Counted from the first letter of the stretch, positions 1-10,385 are shown. The stretch is DNA of 64,000 bases from Nephrocerus scutellatus (GCA_947095585.1 OX352761.1:23775777-23839776), one strand, 5' to 3'. Notes: generated by a model from the letters alone, not told the origin. A program made the numbers and translations.

Positions 1-780
1 TTAATGATACCCCATTTTGTCGAAACCTAATGCTAAGCGTAATTTAAACCCCAAACCTTTATCCATAAATGGAAATTGCATCAAAGAAACTGACAAACTT
101 GCAATACTCGGTATGTGCGTTAACAACAAGCTTATTTGGAACGATCACAAATTCGCCATCGCTAATAATGCTGCGAAATGTTTAGATTTCCTAAAACTGT
201 GCAAGACGTCCTTCTCTTCCTCAGATCTGGCTGCTATTTCCAAGGCATATATTCGCCCTAAACTTGAATACAACTGTATTGTGTTGGCAGTTACCCCCAA
301 GACCACATCTACTAAAAATAATTCAGAACCACGCGATAAGACTTATTCGTGACGTAAATATTGCGAAAACAATCGAATCACTTGTGCATCGTATGAATGT
401 TTCCTGCTTGTCGCTGTTTTATCGCTTTCTCTAAAAGCGGTGTTCAAAATTAATATCTAAATGCATTCCGCCAATCCTCCAGCCATTCCGCAATACTCGT
501 GCCTTAACTAAAGCTCACGGGCCTACCATTAGACGTACCAACCAACACATTCAGAGATTCCTTCTTTATGCGCACAATAATTATGTGGAATGAATTGCCC
601 GAGGCTGTGTTTCCGCATTTGTATGCTCATTTAAGACACATGTTAATAGCCATCTTAACTTTTCCTCTTCCTAATTTCCTAGCGCCAATGCTGTGCTGTG
701 CTGGTGCTGGCGCAAATCCCATCTCCCATGAGCGTGTGTACAAAAAAAAACCAAATTAGAGCGGATGAGATAGGTTAGTC
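1..780 (+). pseudogene. LINE family A, 3' end of reverse-transcriptase ORF
   Basis: Positions 17-352 encode the region after the RT catalytic core (ILGMCVNNKLIWNDH, then AYIRPKLEYNCIVL). The C-terminal tail (MWNELPEAVFP, PLPNFLAPML) follows in another frame near 580-700. The same protein and 3' tail recur at 22480, 30490, 45310, 48300, 52560 and 58230, so this is one jockey/CR1-like non-LTR family, called LINE-A here. The copy enters from the left edge of the window, is broken by frameshifts and stops, and cannot be active. The clade is uncertain; the RT identity is secure. Confidence 0.85.
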
Positions 781-1183
781 CGACATTTCATTTTTAAGAA
801 ACTGCAACGCAGCTGTCCAATTAGCTCTACTCTGTTTTTGGTACCATTATAAGTTAGCGCTGTTCTGAACAAGCCGAAACCATATTTCAACAATTAAATG
901 TCATGGAAACGTGGTATTAATACTTTCGTCGTTATGTGTTGTTAACGACGACAACCAAGTACATACACAACAGCATGAAAATTATAATTTATTTTATAGT
1001 TTCGATGGTTAAAAACTTACAAAAAAGCAATAATAAATATAAAGAAGAAAAAATACTTTTACTTAATTGTGTTTTATTCCAAAAAATGATTAATCTGTCA
1101 AATAGGCCCCGACCTCAAAAAAAGATAATACGGCAATTATAACAACAACAAAAAATTTAAAATAAAAAGACTGTTATTATTAT
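781..1183. other. AT-rich stretch, nothing recognised
   Basis: There are short A-rich ORFs only. No splice-site/coding combination and no repeat recognised elsewhere in the window. Confidence 0.5.
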
Positions 1184-1971
1184 TGGAGTTTACTCCTTAA
1201 TAATCGATTTTCATATATAAAAAATTACACAAAACATTTAAGGGGAGTAAAATCGAATGTTAATTTGCTACGCGTTAACTTGTTACGCGCTAACAAAATG
1301 GTTAACAAAAAGTGAAGTCATTAGTTTTTGACCTTTCACAAGACCTAAAGAGCCAAAGTTCTGTGAGCAGCTATATTTCAAACAGCATTTTTGATATTCC
1401 GCGTGTGGCGCGTCGTGGTGGCACGAGTAATGCATGGAAAAGTGGAACTGGTATATATCGGTTATTACTAGTCAGAATTTGATGGGACTTGTTTTTAAAC
1501 AATTGGTTATCGTTCGGCTTGCGATGACGTAATTTGTGATGTGTGGCGCGTGTAAAAAAAATATTAATAATAATAATATACGGCGCGACAGACCGTTGCG
1601 GTGATCTCGCGATCATTTTTGTTGTGCATTTATATTTTTGGACACAAATGAAGGGACCTACAATTTAAGGCCGGTTCGAACGGCAAATTGAGAAGCTTTC
1701 CGTGACAAGTTATTACTTTCGGAACGTTTGTCACCAATTCGCTAGAAATTAAAATAAAAATAAGGTTTTTTTAAATTTTGTGAGCAGCCATAATTCACAC
1801 AGCATTTTTATATTCCGCGTGTGACGCGTGTCACGCATCTTGTGTAATTAATGGAACAGTGGAACTGTGGGCTTCTAATAGTCAGAATTTGAATAGACTT
1901 GTATTAAAAAAATTGGCGGTCGGGTTGCGATGACGTTACGTTGAAAATTGATTCTTAATGAGTAAACTCCA
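1184..1971. mobile_element. Non-autonomous inverted-repeat element (MITE-like), ~788 bp
   Basis: The first ~30 bases (from 1184, GGAGTTTACTC...) reappear as reverse complement at 1941-1971 with about three mismatches, giving terminal inverted repeats. There is no transposase ORF. Inside, a segment containing CCGCGTGTGRCGCG-type sequence is present twice (about 1365-1560 and 1780-1940). Between these lies a SINE fragment at about 1620-1745. I could not identify a target-site duplication, so the exact ends are approximate. Confidence 0.6.
1618..1745 (-). mobile_element. SINE fragment (3' body only)
   Basis: About 120 bases match the body of the SINE at 63525-63751 (same CGGAACGTTTGTCACC, AAGGGACCTACA and TATATTTTTGGACAC blocks), with scattered differences. 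The tRNA-like head is missing. It sits inside the inverted-repeat element 1184-1971. Confidence 0.6.
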
Positions 1972-2379
1972 GTCGCGCGTCAGAGCTGACACGCACCTTT
2001 TTTTATTTATTATTTATTTCCCACTTAACGAAGTTTTTATGTGTGATTTTACGGATTTTAATTTGTCCATTTAAAAATAGCGTAACGTAAAAGTAGTACA
2101 AAAGTAAAATAGCCTCATTAAGGGAATGTCCGTGGTAAAAAGCAAAAACAAAAGTTCATGTATTCGCAAAAAATTTGTAATAGTATTTTTACATCATATT
2201 ATCTACTTATAATAAAGAAAATATAAATATTTAACTTTGTATGTATCCTATTCGTTGTAAAAATAAAAAAAAAATAAAAAATTGGGTTAATTTAATTTTG
2301 TAGTTTTCATCTTTAAATTGTGTTCAGTCTTTAATTAAGAAGGCAGAATAGAATGTGTTTTAGTTTTCAATGTTTGCAT
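1972..2379. other. AT-rich upstream DNA, nothing recognised
   Basis: No coding or repeat signal that I can support. It lies immediately upstream of the presumed tacc promoter region. Confidence 0.4.
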
Positions 2380-2715
2380 TGTTAAAGCGAGAGTGAGCCA
2401 AGCAGCTGATTATCTTCAATATTTCGTACGCTTCACACATATGAGCAGGGTAAATGCGAAAGCAACAACAAATCAAAATTGAATTTGTTTTTTTTGCAAC
2501 GGAACATTTGTGGTTTTTCTTTTTTGCATGCACGCTCGTAACAATTTCTCAAAGTTGCGGCAATTGTGTCTTTGTTATCGCGCGAACCGTGAAATAAAGG
2601 TGATTAACAATAATATATATTCATTGCTTACGGCAGATGTACTTATCAATTATCTGTAAACAATCAGAAATATATTCGCTTTGCCTGGTTTAAATTGAAA
2701 CAAATTTATTTTGTG
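2380..2715 (+). promoter_or_regulatory. tacc: Presumed promoter and 5' leader of tacc, first promoter
   Basis: This is the unique sequence directly upstream of the ATG at 2716. It includes GAGAGTGAG at about 2390 and an A-rich leader before the start. The call rests only on its position. No TATA box or initiator was identified with confidence and the transcription start is unknown. Confidence 0.3.
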
Positions 2716-2805
2716 ATGGAATCCACCGAAGATATCGGTGCTACTGCAGCTGCTGCGTATGTCCGACCAGCATTACGGGAAATACATTCCAATGAGTCTA
2801 AGCCG
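2716..2805 (+). CDS. tacc: tacc exon 1A (alternative first coding exon)
   Basis: Starting at ATG 2716 it encodes 30 residues (MESTEDIGATAAAAY...SNESKP), followed by a strong donor GTAAGT at 2806. It ends in phase 0, matching the acceptor at 33585. The Ala-rich acidic sequence, clean donor and phase fit support it, but transcript evidence is lacking. It is separated from the next shared exon by about 31 kb. Confidence 0.72.
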
Positions 2806-3587
2806 GTAAGTGGGATTTTGTTTTTCTTATTATGTTAATCTAGTTTGCTATTGAGCGCAGAGTATTTTCAAATTCATTACAGAATATGGAAATATTCAAA
2901 CTGTCTGAATTTGTCCGCCAAAATTATTATGCTGATTGGTCATGCGCTGTTATTTCTATTTTACGTCCTTTGCTGCGAAACAAGGAAATTTCCATTTGGA
3001 AATCCTTTTGTCCTTTTCGTCAAACATTCTGTTTCAGTAGGTAGCAGTGCAAGTATTTTTCAAAACAGTACAAGTGGCATACAAATCATTCCAAATATCG
3101 TCATTAAAAAAAACAGTATATTCTGTCTAAAGTGTCTAGCTTGACTCCATAGACACTAGTGTTGGTGCTATGGTCAAAACAAGGAATGGAATATCATTTT
3201 ATATGTAATTAGTTTTTTATTGCAAAGGAGGAACAACTTTTTTGCAAACGACGCACATTGTAAGTGGCTAGCAAATGCAGCCTTATGTATACTGACTGCC
3301 GCTGCAGTGGATCGATTCCAATTGAAAAGCGAAAACAAGCGAAAGTGGAAAATCAATATCACCTGAATTACGTACTCGTGATGCATAAGCGGCACGCAAT
3401 GCACGTTTGCAACGACGGCCAGTCGGTGGAATTAGGTTTGTACATTTTCTATGTAGAATATAAATACGTATGTACTATGTAATATGTATAAGCCAGAAAG
3501 GAGAAGTGGGTGTCATAATTCTACGAATAGAGGAAATCTAATATATCGGCATGTATTTAAGACGTCCATGGCGTTTCTTGGGACATA
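2806..3587. other. Start of intron 1, nothing recognised
   Basis: Short overlapping ORFs on both strands lack family similarity. I see no repeat shared with the rest of the window. Confidence 0.4.
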
Positions 3588-3720
3588 ATACGAGGGCGGG
3601 CTGAAAAGTAATCGGCCTTCCATTATCAGTTTCAAAGCAATCTTCGTTTTCGTACATTCCAACCTTTAAATATTTTCTGTCAAGTTTTCTGTTAGGTGCC
3701 TCATTTATGTCATTTTCCGA
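3588..3720 (+). mobile_element. Mariner terminal-repeat relic
   Basis: TACGAGGGCGGGCTGAAAAG at about 3588 has the form of a mariner inverted repeat after a TA. No transposase follows; the sequence passes into another dispersed repeat by 3721. It may be a solo end or a deleted copy. Confidence 0.35.
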
Positions 3721-4381
3721 TTAAACAAACCGTACCCGAACAATAACCACGAGTATGCTGTCAAAGTCATGGTTTTCGTGGTGAACGTGAACTCTGAGCA
3801 AATTAAACGCTACACCGAAACCCAATCTGACATTTATAGTTTATACTTTATAGAAAATTTTCTATGAAATGTATGTGGGTTTTTTTTTCGTGAAACTCTG
3901 CCTCAGAGTTGGTTTTTGACTGTCAAGTTGTTCGTTTCCCCTTCAAAACGACTCTACCGTAGAACGAAAACAGATCTATATATTTTGAGAGATTTACCCC
4001 TCTTAATACTAACACAACAACAACACATGCAACAACAAAATGTAAACAAAAGATTTTCTCTTTTGAGCGGTCGAACGCGTTCTGGAGATAATTTAACTGT
4101 CAAAATTCAGTTGGCTGATTTTGGTCGCAAAAATGTGAATGTGAAAAGTGAAATGGGATTTCGTATACATACGAGGTGTATAGCATACATTCTTGGAATT
4201 GTTGTGCTATGCGTTTTCTTTCTTTGGGTTAGTGTAAATTTAATGACAGAATTTACTACAAAAATTGTCGCTTTTTCAAAACAGTCTTCAGCAGTCAATC
4301 GGTTCGTTCTTTCCCTAAGACAACTCACCTACTCGTGACTAGGTGAAAAGTCCTTAATGCCTCTTTCGATTTACTCAAACC
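3721..4381. repeat. Dispersed repeat (CGAAAC/TCAAAGT family), copy 1
   Basis: Blocks such as TTTTCGTGGTGAA, TGTCAAAGT and CTCTTTCGATTTACTCAAAC recur at 5825-6070 and, inverted, at 49390-49570. The long ORF at 3916-4338 inside this region has no family resemblance and is not called as a gene. The end at 4358-4381 abuts an RTE element, and the same 23-base block lies beyond it at 5951-5974. Confidence 0.5.
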
Positions 4382-5745
4382 ATCTTCTTTCTTTCCTTTA
4401 CTCCGTGGGGGAGCATAGGGCATCTACAAACGCCCGCCAACGAACTCGATTTATCGCCTGAGGTTTCAAGAAACGCCACTCTGCCCCATGGGATCTTGCT
4501 TCCTCTTCTATTGTCCTTTTGCATGTCTTGCTAGGACGGCAAACTCGGCGGCTTCCCTGTGGATTCCATTTGAGCGCTAATTTCGTAATGTCGTCCGCTG
4601 GTTTTCTCAAAGTGTGGCCAATCCAGCTACATTTTCGTCGTCTGATGGTGATCGCGATTGCTTCCTGCTGTGTTACTCTCCGCAAGTCTGGATTGTTGAT
4701 AATGTCCGGCCATCTTATTCTCAGTATCCTCCTTAAGCACTTGTTGACGAAAACTTGGAAGCGCGTCGCAATTGACTCTGTGACTTTCCACGTTTCGCAG
4801 CCATACAAGAGTACTGAGAGAACGTTAGATCTGAAGATCATTAGCTTTAGATTCCGGGAGATTTGCGAGGAGTTCCAGATATTATTTAGCATACTATAGG
4901 AGTGTCGCGACCTGTTTACACGAAAACACACATCCGAGTCAGGACAACCATTTTTTTGACATGTTCCACTAGCGTTAACGCAAAGTAGTTTTGTTTTTGA
5001 GACGTTAATTTTTAAATGCACTTTGTTAGCGTGAAATTCTAGTTAGTTGATGATGTTGATGAGTTTTTCCGGAACACCATAGCTGGACAGAATCTGCCAC
5101 ATCATGTTTCGGCCCACGCTATCATAAGCGTGTTTAAAATCTACAAATACCATATGTAGAGGAGACCGATACTCAACTGACTGTTCAATGATTATACGCA
5201 GGGTGTTAATTTGATCAGTACAAGAATGGTTTGGGCGGAATCCTGCTTGTTCATTTCTCAAAATCGGCTCTAACGCATTCCGTAAGCGCCTACCTATTAT
5301 GGTCCTTAGCAGGGTAATTCCTCTCCAGTTCTCGCAAAATTGCTCAAATCACCTTTCTTGGGGAGTTGGACTATTAAGCCTTCTTTTAACGGCGATGGGA
5401 TCGGTTTTAGAGAGTAGAAATCCCACTCCATTCATGGTGTTCTCCTGCAGATACTCGCCAGTAGATGTTCGTTTTTTCCGCTCCAGGCCATCTCACCTCA
5501 CTAAGACCAAGAATCTCTAGATGGTATTTACAAAATTCTTTTGTTAATTGTGCAAGCTGTGTTGTCTTGACGAGCGTTGTTCCAAGTTCCAAAACGTTTT
5601 CTTTTCCGTGATCCAAAGGTCATTGTTGATAAATTCGATATGTATCCGAGGCTTGTATTAATTTCAAGAATCAATTCAGTTGAGTGATGATTGGCCAACC
5701 GCAACCTAGGGCGACATGAAGCGCCGCCGATCAAGGCAAGTCCCC
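4382..5745 (-). pseudogene. RTE-clade LINE (family A), broken EN-RT polyprotein
   Basis: Reading on the minus strand, 5616-5407 encodes an RTE endonuclease start (LTKEFCKYHLEILGLSEVRW). Next, 5261-5043 gives the RT segment FVDFKHAYDSVGRNMMWQIL, and 5021-4398 gives the C-terminus (SVLLYGCETWKVTE, RRRKCSWIGHTLRKP, INRVRWRAFVDALC). The order EN-RT-C-terminus is right for RTE elements. Much of the endonuclease and the FADD core are deleted and the frame shifts several times, so it is dead. Confidence 0.85.
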
Positions 5746-5824
5746 TTCTTATTTAGCCCCGACCCAAGCTAATACAAATCGGAGCAAATCAAAGCATGAC
5801 TGTCTATAACCGCATCATCATCAC

Positions 5825-6070
5825 TCATCAGCTCAAATAAAACCCGAAACCATACCCACGGGTAGCTGTCAAAGTAACAAGGTTTTCGTGGTGAATGCCT
5901 TGCAAGTTAAACGCCATACCGAAACCAAATTTGAAAAGTACAACATACTGATGCCTCTTTCGATTTACTCAAACCGTACCCGAAACCAAATCAACGTGTC
6001 AAAGTAATAAAGTTTTTCGTTGTTTTTGTGGTGAAGGCTTTAAAATAGAACGCCAAACCAAAACCAACCG
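5825..6070. repeat. Dispersed repeat (CGAAAC/TCAAAGT family), copy 2
   Basis: It shares AGCTGTCAAAGTAACAAGGT, TTTTCGTGGTGAA and CTCTTTCGATTTACTCAAAC with copy 1, plus a second, shorter internal iteration (from about 5975). It flanks the RTE element on its 5' side. Confidence 0.5.
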
Positions 6071-6109
6071 AAATGTCAAAAACCAACTTAGAAATTAGTC
6101 TGCTTAAAT

Positions 6110-6525
6110 TGAATATAGTGCTATAGTTCATTTGGGTTCTCTACCATCATATTCGTTTATTGGCATCAGTAATTTGGATAGAGACACCTATAGGTGTTCC
6201 TATCTGTTGTTTTAATTTTTTCACCATCTTTATTATTTATTTCTATTTATTATTTATTTTATTATTTCTAGGTTAAGTTATATATTAGACATCGTCTTTT
6301 TGAGTGGACGTAATTTAAATAAAACGAAAAGACTCAGTCTTAAAAACATCAATGTACTCTAAAATAAAACTAAATTAATATCTAAGTTGTGTAGCCTGAC
6401 CAATTCTAAGTCGGCAAAATATTCATAAGTAATCCTAAGTGACTATGTAAACATAGAATTTAAAAAAATGTATATAAAACAAAATCTCAATAAAGTACAT
6501 ACATACATACATACAATTAGTCTGC
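6110..6525 (+). repeat. Possible 3' UTR of a retroelement, ending in (CATA)n
   Basis: It is AT-rich and non-coding, with an AATAAA inside CTCAATAAAGTA near 6488, followed at once by four to five CATA units (about 6498-6518). A polyadenylation signal followed by a simple repeat is typical of LINE 3' ends, but no coding part adjoins it. Confidence 0.3.
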
Positions 6526-6544
6526 TTGCTCTCTCTTCGCCACC

Positions 6545-6960
6545 TTGCTGAGTAAACGAAACCTTACCCTTCGATTGCCGACTCGGTAACAAAGTAAGTT
6601 ACAGTGTCGGTTACAAAACTTTGCAAATAAAACGCAAAATTAAACCGTACCCTGAGTACAGTTTGTAAATAGAACGTTAAACCAAAACCACGAGAGAGCA
6701 ATGTTAACTCTAACCAGCAAATCGAAAGAGGCAATAGAAATTGCTCTGTATGCTCTCTTTTCACCATCTTGCTGAGTGGACGAAACCTTACCCATTGATT
6801 GCCGATGGGTAGCAAAGCTACAGTGTCGGTTACAAAACTTTGCAAATAAAACGCAAAATTAAACCGTACAGTACCCCGGGTACAGTTTGCAAACAGAACG
6901 TCAAACCAAAACCATGAGAGAAATCTTAACTCTTCCCTGCAAATCGAAAGAGCTATATAA
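6545..6960. repeat. Direct duplication of a ~200-bp unit
   Basis: The block around 6545-6735 (CGAAACCTTACCC, AGTGTCGGTTACAAAACTTT, AACGTTAAACCAAAACCA) is repeated almost exactly at 6778-6955. The two copies join through a short spacer. The unit resembles the CGAAAC dispersed repeat at 3721 and 5825, so it is probably part of the same non-autonomous element. Confidence 0.6.
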
Positions 6961-7075
6961 CTCAAAAACTAGACAGCCGTTGAGCTGAAACTTTCACAGA
7001 ATATGCATCTTAACAAAATCTCTTAGTTTCTAATAAAATGGCAGGTAAATCACATTATGACATACTTTTGCCCCA
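6960..7075 (+). mobile_element. Helitron-like 5' end relic
   Basis: CTCAAAAACTAGACAGCCGT, then TGAGCTGAAACTTTC and AAAATCTC, is matched in reverse complement at about 37530-37600 beside a CTAG-ended hairpin. A similar CTCGAGAACGGCTGGACC occurs at 7990. Such ACGGCT.GA.C blocks are common near the left ends of insect Helitrons; the assignment is inferred. Confidence 0.35.
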
Positions 7076-7084
7076 CCTTGTACA

Positions 7085-7265
7085 ATGACCTCAAGTATTT
7101 GTCAAATACTGTCATTAGAAGTATCCTGCGATTCATTCGAAGCTCCTGAAACTGATTCAACGAGAATGGTAAAACAATTTCCCGATCCATGTGGTATCAC
7201 AATGGACTATAACTGGTCTAAGTGGGTCGGTACCCTGCCGGAAGCTAACCAAACCTAACCTAACC
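7085..7265 (+). repeat. LINE-type 3' tail ending in (CCTAA)n
   Basis: Non-coding sequence ends in ACCAAACCTAACCTAACCTA at 7246-7265, a simple-repeat tail typical of R1/RTE-type 3' ends. A similar tail occurs near 54338. Confidence 0.3.
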
Positions 7266-7429
7266 TAAGCTATGTATTATTTTCTGAAACCTAATGAGGC
7301 GTTTAAATCTTACATTATGCCAATCAGACCAAGACTTAAGCTGTATCCATAAAGGAAATACATTGCTTTTCATTTACCACGCATTTGTTAATTCATTATT
7401 ACTGCACTACGCACTAATTGCAAAGTTAA

Positions 7430-7945
7430 GTGCTTTTTTAAATTCTCTATATTAACTTCGCGTGCCCGTGTGTTTGTTTGTTTGTCGTGGAATCTTGCGA
7501 TCAATTTTGAACCCAATTCCCAAAGTCCGATTTCATTGAAACTTTGCACACATGCATCTCTCAAATTTTATATACGTGTGTATCTCCGTTGGACAACAGT
7601 TTTTGTAAAAATTATATGGACCCCGGGGTCGTGAGGCCCCATACAAATTTTTAAAAAAAAATTAACCCGATTTTCTTCAAATTTTATGCACCATGTGTAT
7701 TTTCGATGGACAACAATTTTTGTAAAAATTTTAGAGACCCCGGGCCCGGTGGTCATGACGCCCCATACATTTTTTTTTTAAATGAACCCGATTTTCTTAA
7801 AATTTCATGCACCATGTGAATATCCGATGGACAACATTTTTTGTAAGCATTATAGAGACCCCGGGCCCCGTGGGCGTGACGTGACGTCCCATACATTTTT
7901 TTTTTAAAATTAACTCGATTTTTTTAAAATTTTATATATTGGGTG
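7430..7945 (+). repeat. Palindromic-core minisatellite element, copy 1
   Basis: It begins TTTTAAATTCTCTATATTAA at about 7436, then a CTTCGCGTGCCCGTGTG block. Three to four units of about 117 bp follow, each with a TTTTTGTAAAAATT stretch, a GC-rich core (GACCCCGGGGTC, a perfect 12-base palindrome at about 7619), CCCATAC, an A/T run and CCCGATTTTCTTCAAATTTT. Short ORFs here are shadows of the repeat. Confidence 0.85.
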
Positions 7946-7959
7946 ATAAAATATATAAA

Positions 7960-8452
7960 ACAAAGTCAGGTTAGTTACACCATTTATAACTCGAGAACGG
8001 CTGGACCGATTTTTATAATTTTTGTTTTGTTGGATTTGTCTCTGCCAGGAATAGCATAATAACTATTAAAACACCCGCTAGATGGCGCTGGTATTGCCTT
8101 TTTCTTATAGCCGGGAAACGCGGGTGTAAGTGGTCGTGGCGTCAGTGGGCGGGAGGTCAGTGGGATGGGGCAGCCGGGAAATGCGGGTGTAAGTGGGCGT
8201 GGCGTCAGTTGGCGGGAGGTCAGTGGGATGGGGAAGCCGGGAAACGCGGGTGTAAGTGGGCGTGGAGTCAGTGGGTGTGAGTTGAGTGGGTGGTGGGTCA
8301 GTGTGTATGAGGTCAATGGGTAGGTGGTCAGTGGGCGGGAGGTCAGTGGTTGTGAGCTCAGTGGGTGTGAGTTCAGTGGGCGGTGGGTCAGTGTGTATGA
8401 GGTCAATGGGTGGGTGGTCACTGGGTCACTGTCGGGTCAGCTAGTTGGGTGA
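7960..8452 (-). repeat. GC-rich minisatellite in a Helitron-like shell ending CTAG
   Basis: An AACGGCTGGACC block at 7990 is followed by a 63-bp tandem unit starting at CCGGGAAACGCGGG (8111, 8174, 8237). This decays into roughly 10-base GTCAGTGGG-type subrepeats to about 8435. The block ends GGTCAGCTAG at 8450, and TTGGGTGATAAA, found at about 7936, reappears just after it. The CTAG end and direct flanks suggest a non-autonomous Helitron, but I see no clear 3' hairpin. The 145-residue Pro/Thr-rich ORF is a by-product of the repeat. Confidence 0.55.
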
Positions 8453-9110
8453 TAAATTTAGAGGTATCGGATTTTAAATTAAAATAAAACAACAAAAATT
8501 CAAATTAATTGGGCAATCTTTATTATGTTTGTTTAGAACCATTCATGACATTTATTTTTTTGAAGATAATCCCTTTCGAATGTTGGCCGCAACCGTGCCG
8601 TAATTCGGCCAACCGTAAACACCAATTTTGAATGACTCCCTCGAGGACTTCGGTCGGTATCTCGCGAATAACTTGAGTAATGTTGGCTTCCAATGCCTCA
8701 ATCGTAGCTGGTTTATCCACAAAACATTTAGACTTTACATTACCCCCACAAAAAAAAGTCCAAAGGTGTGATATCGCACGATCTTGGTGGCCAATCCACA
8801 GGAAAGGATTGCTCACCGAAACGAGGGCGCAGTAAATCCATTCTGTCACGGGCTGTATGGGAGGTCTTGTTGGAACCAAATGTCGTGGAGATTACGGGCT
8901 TCAATTTCCGTCATCAAAAAGTCGTTTATCATGGCGCGATTTCGTTCGCCATTTACTGTTACATTGGCGCCAGCCTCGTCTTTGAAGAAATATGGGACGA
9001 TGATTCCTCCAGCCCATAGGACGCACCAAACGCTAGTTTTCAATGGATGTAATGGCAGTTTGTTATTGGCTTCGGGTTGCTCTTGAGCACGAATACGGCA
9101 ATTTTGCTTT
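8453..9110 (-). pseudogene. Mariner transposase relic, C-terminal two thirds
   Basis: Minus-strand reading gives, with frameshifts, PLHPLKTSVWCVLWAGGI, PYFFKDEAGANVTVNGE, NLHDIWFQQD, then VDKPATIEALEANITQV and the C-terminus. This is the D2 region and tail of a mariner close to the DD41D copy at 15202. The N-terminus is missing; the copy stops at a G-rich tandem repeat at about 9110. It is not functional. Confidence 0.8.
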
Positions 9111-9117
9111 TGGTTAG

Positions 9118-9475
9118 GGGTGGGGGGGGGGGGGGGTGAACGATATTAGCGTCGATTTTATGGTTTTCGTGGTCGCTGAGTTGAATGGTGATGGTAAGAC
9201 AGCTCTAGGGGAATTGGGTCGATAACTGAGGGTGGGGGGTGAAAGATATTAGTGTCGATTTTATGGGGCTCGTGATCGCTGAGTGATGGTAAGACAGCTC
9301 TACCGGGATTGGGTGATAACTGGGGGGGGGGGGGGGTGACCGATATTAGTGTTGATTCTATGTTTTCGGGGTCGCTGAGTTGAATGGTGATGGTAAGACA
9401 CCTCTAGGGGGATATGGTCGATAACGGTGCGGGGCTAGCCGATATTAGTGTCCATTCAATAGCTCTCGTGGCCAC
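9118..9475 (+). repeat. G-tract minisatellite, ~100-bp unit, 3.5 copies
   Basis: CGATATTAG-type anchors at 9141, 9245, 9342 and 9440 give a period of about 98-102 bp. Two units begin with 15-base G runs (9122-9136 and 9322-9336), and the others with shorter runs. Each unit carries GTGATGGTAAGAC. No coding content. Confidence 0.75.
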
Positions 9476-9606
9476 TGATATTAATAGTCTTGTAGTAGCC
9501 ATGTTTTATGGATATGTTAAATTAACATCGATTTTTGAGATCTGCCGCTGAACTAATAAATTCTATTTATCTATCTATTTCTTAAAACTATAACATTTTG
9601 AACTAG

Positions 9607-9810
9607 TTGCGAGAATGAGCCATTCTTGCTACTAAAAATGGAGACAACCACGAAATAAACAATCAAATACTTGCCATGTTAATAGGCGTAGTCACTAAAT
9701 ATAAGTGTATCGGTACCTTCGTAGATACTGATGAGGAAGTTAATTATCTAACTGAGTTCCTAGACTCACTTAATTCGTCTGGATTGCCACCACATCGTCT
9801 TACAGTTTGA
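9607..9810 (+). pseudogene. Helitron Rep-helicase fragment (PIF1-like helicase part)
   Basis: In one frame, with one stop near the start, 9622-9810 reads AILATKNGDNHEINNQIL and, further on, FVDTDEEVNYLTEFLDSLNS and GLPPHRLTV. This order matches the C-terminal region of PIF1-like helicases carried by animal Helitrons ([25 protein letters not shown]). It is a relic of about 63 residues. The identification is from family knowledge without a search. Confidence 0.72.
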
Positions 9811-9894
9811 TCTTTAATTTATTTATTACGGATTCTCGACTCGCCAAAATTTTCCAACGGAACAAGACTGTGCGTTAAACAGATGCTAGGAAAT

Positions 9895-10385
9895 ATAATT
9901 GAAGAAAACACTTTTTTCAAAAATTTTATAGACCCGTGGTCCCGGGGTCGTACAATTTTTTAAAAAAATTAACCCGATTTTCTTCAAATTTTATACACAT
10001 GTGTATCTCCGATGAACAAAACTTTATGTAAATTTGTGGAGTGAACGGGACCTGAGGCCCAAGGGCTGCCAATATAAATTTTTTAAAAATTAGCCCGATT
10101 TTTTTTCAAATTTTAAACACATGTGTATCTCCGATGGACAAAACTTTTTGTAAAATTTTTGGAGTGAACGGGCCCTGAGGCCCGATGGGTCCCATAACAT
10201 TTTTTTTTACATATAAATTTTTTACCACATGTGTAACTAACTTTGGTACACATTTTGAAGTAAATGAGCTCTAATATTAATTTTTTCCAAATTAACCCGG
10301 TTCAAACTACGCACACATATGTATCTCCTTTTAGAGAATTTACATGAAAATTTTAATTTTTATGGGTGGTTTTTTTGTTTTCAAA
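9895..10385 (+). repeat. Palindromic-core minisatellite element, copy 2
   Basis: Three to four units with the same CCGATTTTCTTCAAATTTTA, CACATGTGTATCTCCGATG and GC-rich core blocks. The array ends with the family's right end (AGAGAATTTACATGAAAATT, then ATGGGTGGTTTTT). The left end is missing. Confidence 0.8.

Noticed and set aside
3916..4338. 140-residue ORF with a hydrophobic stretch
   Set aside because: No family resemblance, lies within dispersed repeat DNA in an intron, and no splice or conservation evidence; an antisense ORF of similar length overlaps it.
7984..8421. 145-residue Pro/Thr/Leu repeat protein
   Set aside because: Produced entirely by the 63-bp and 10-bp tandem repeats; no start context or flanking gene structure.
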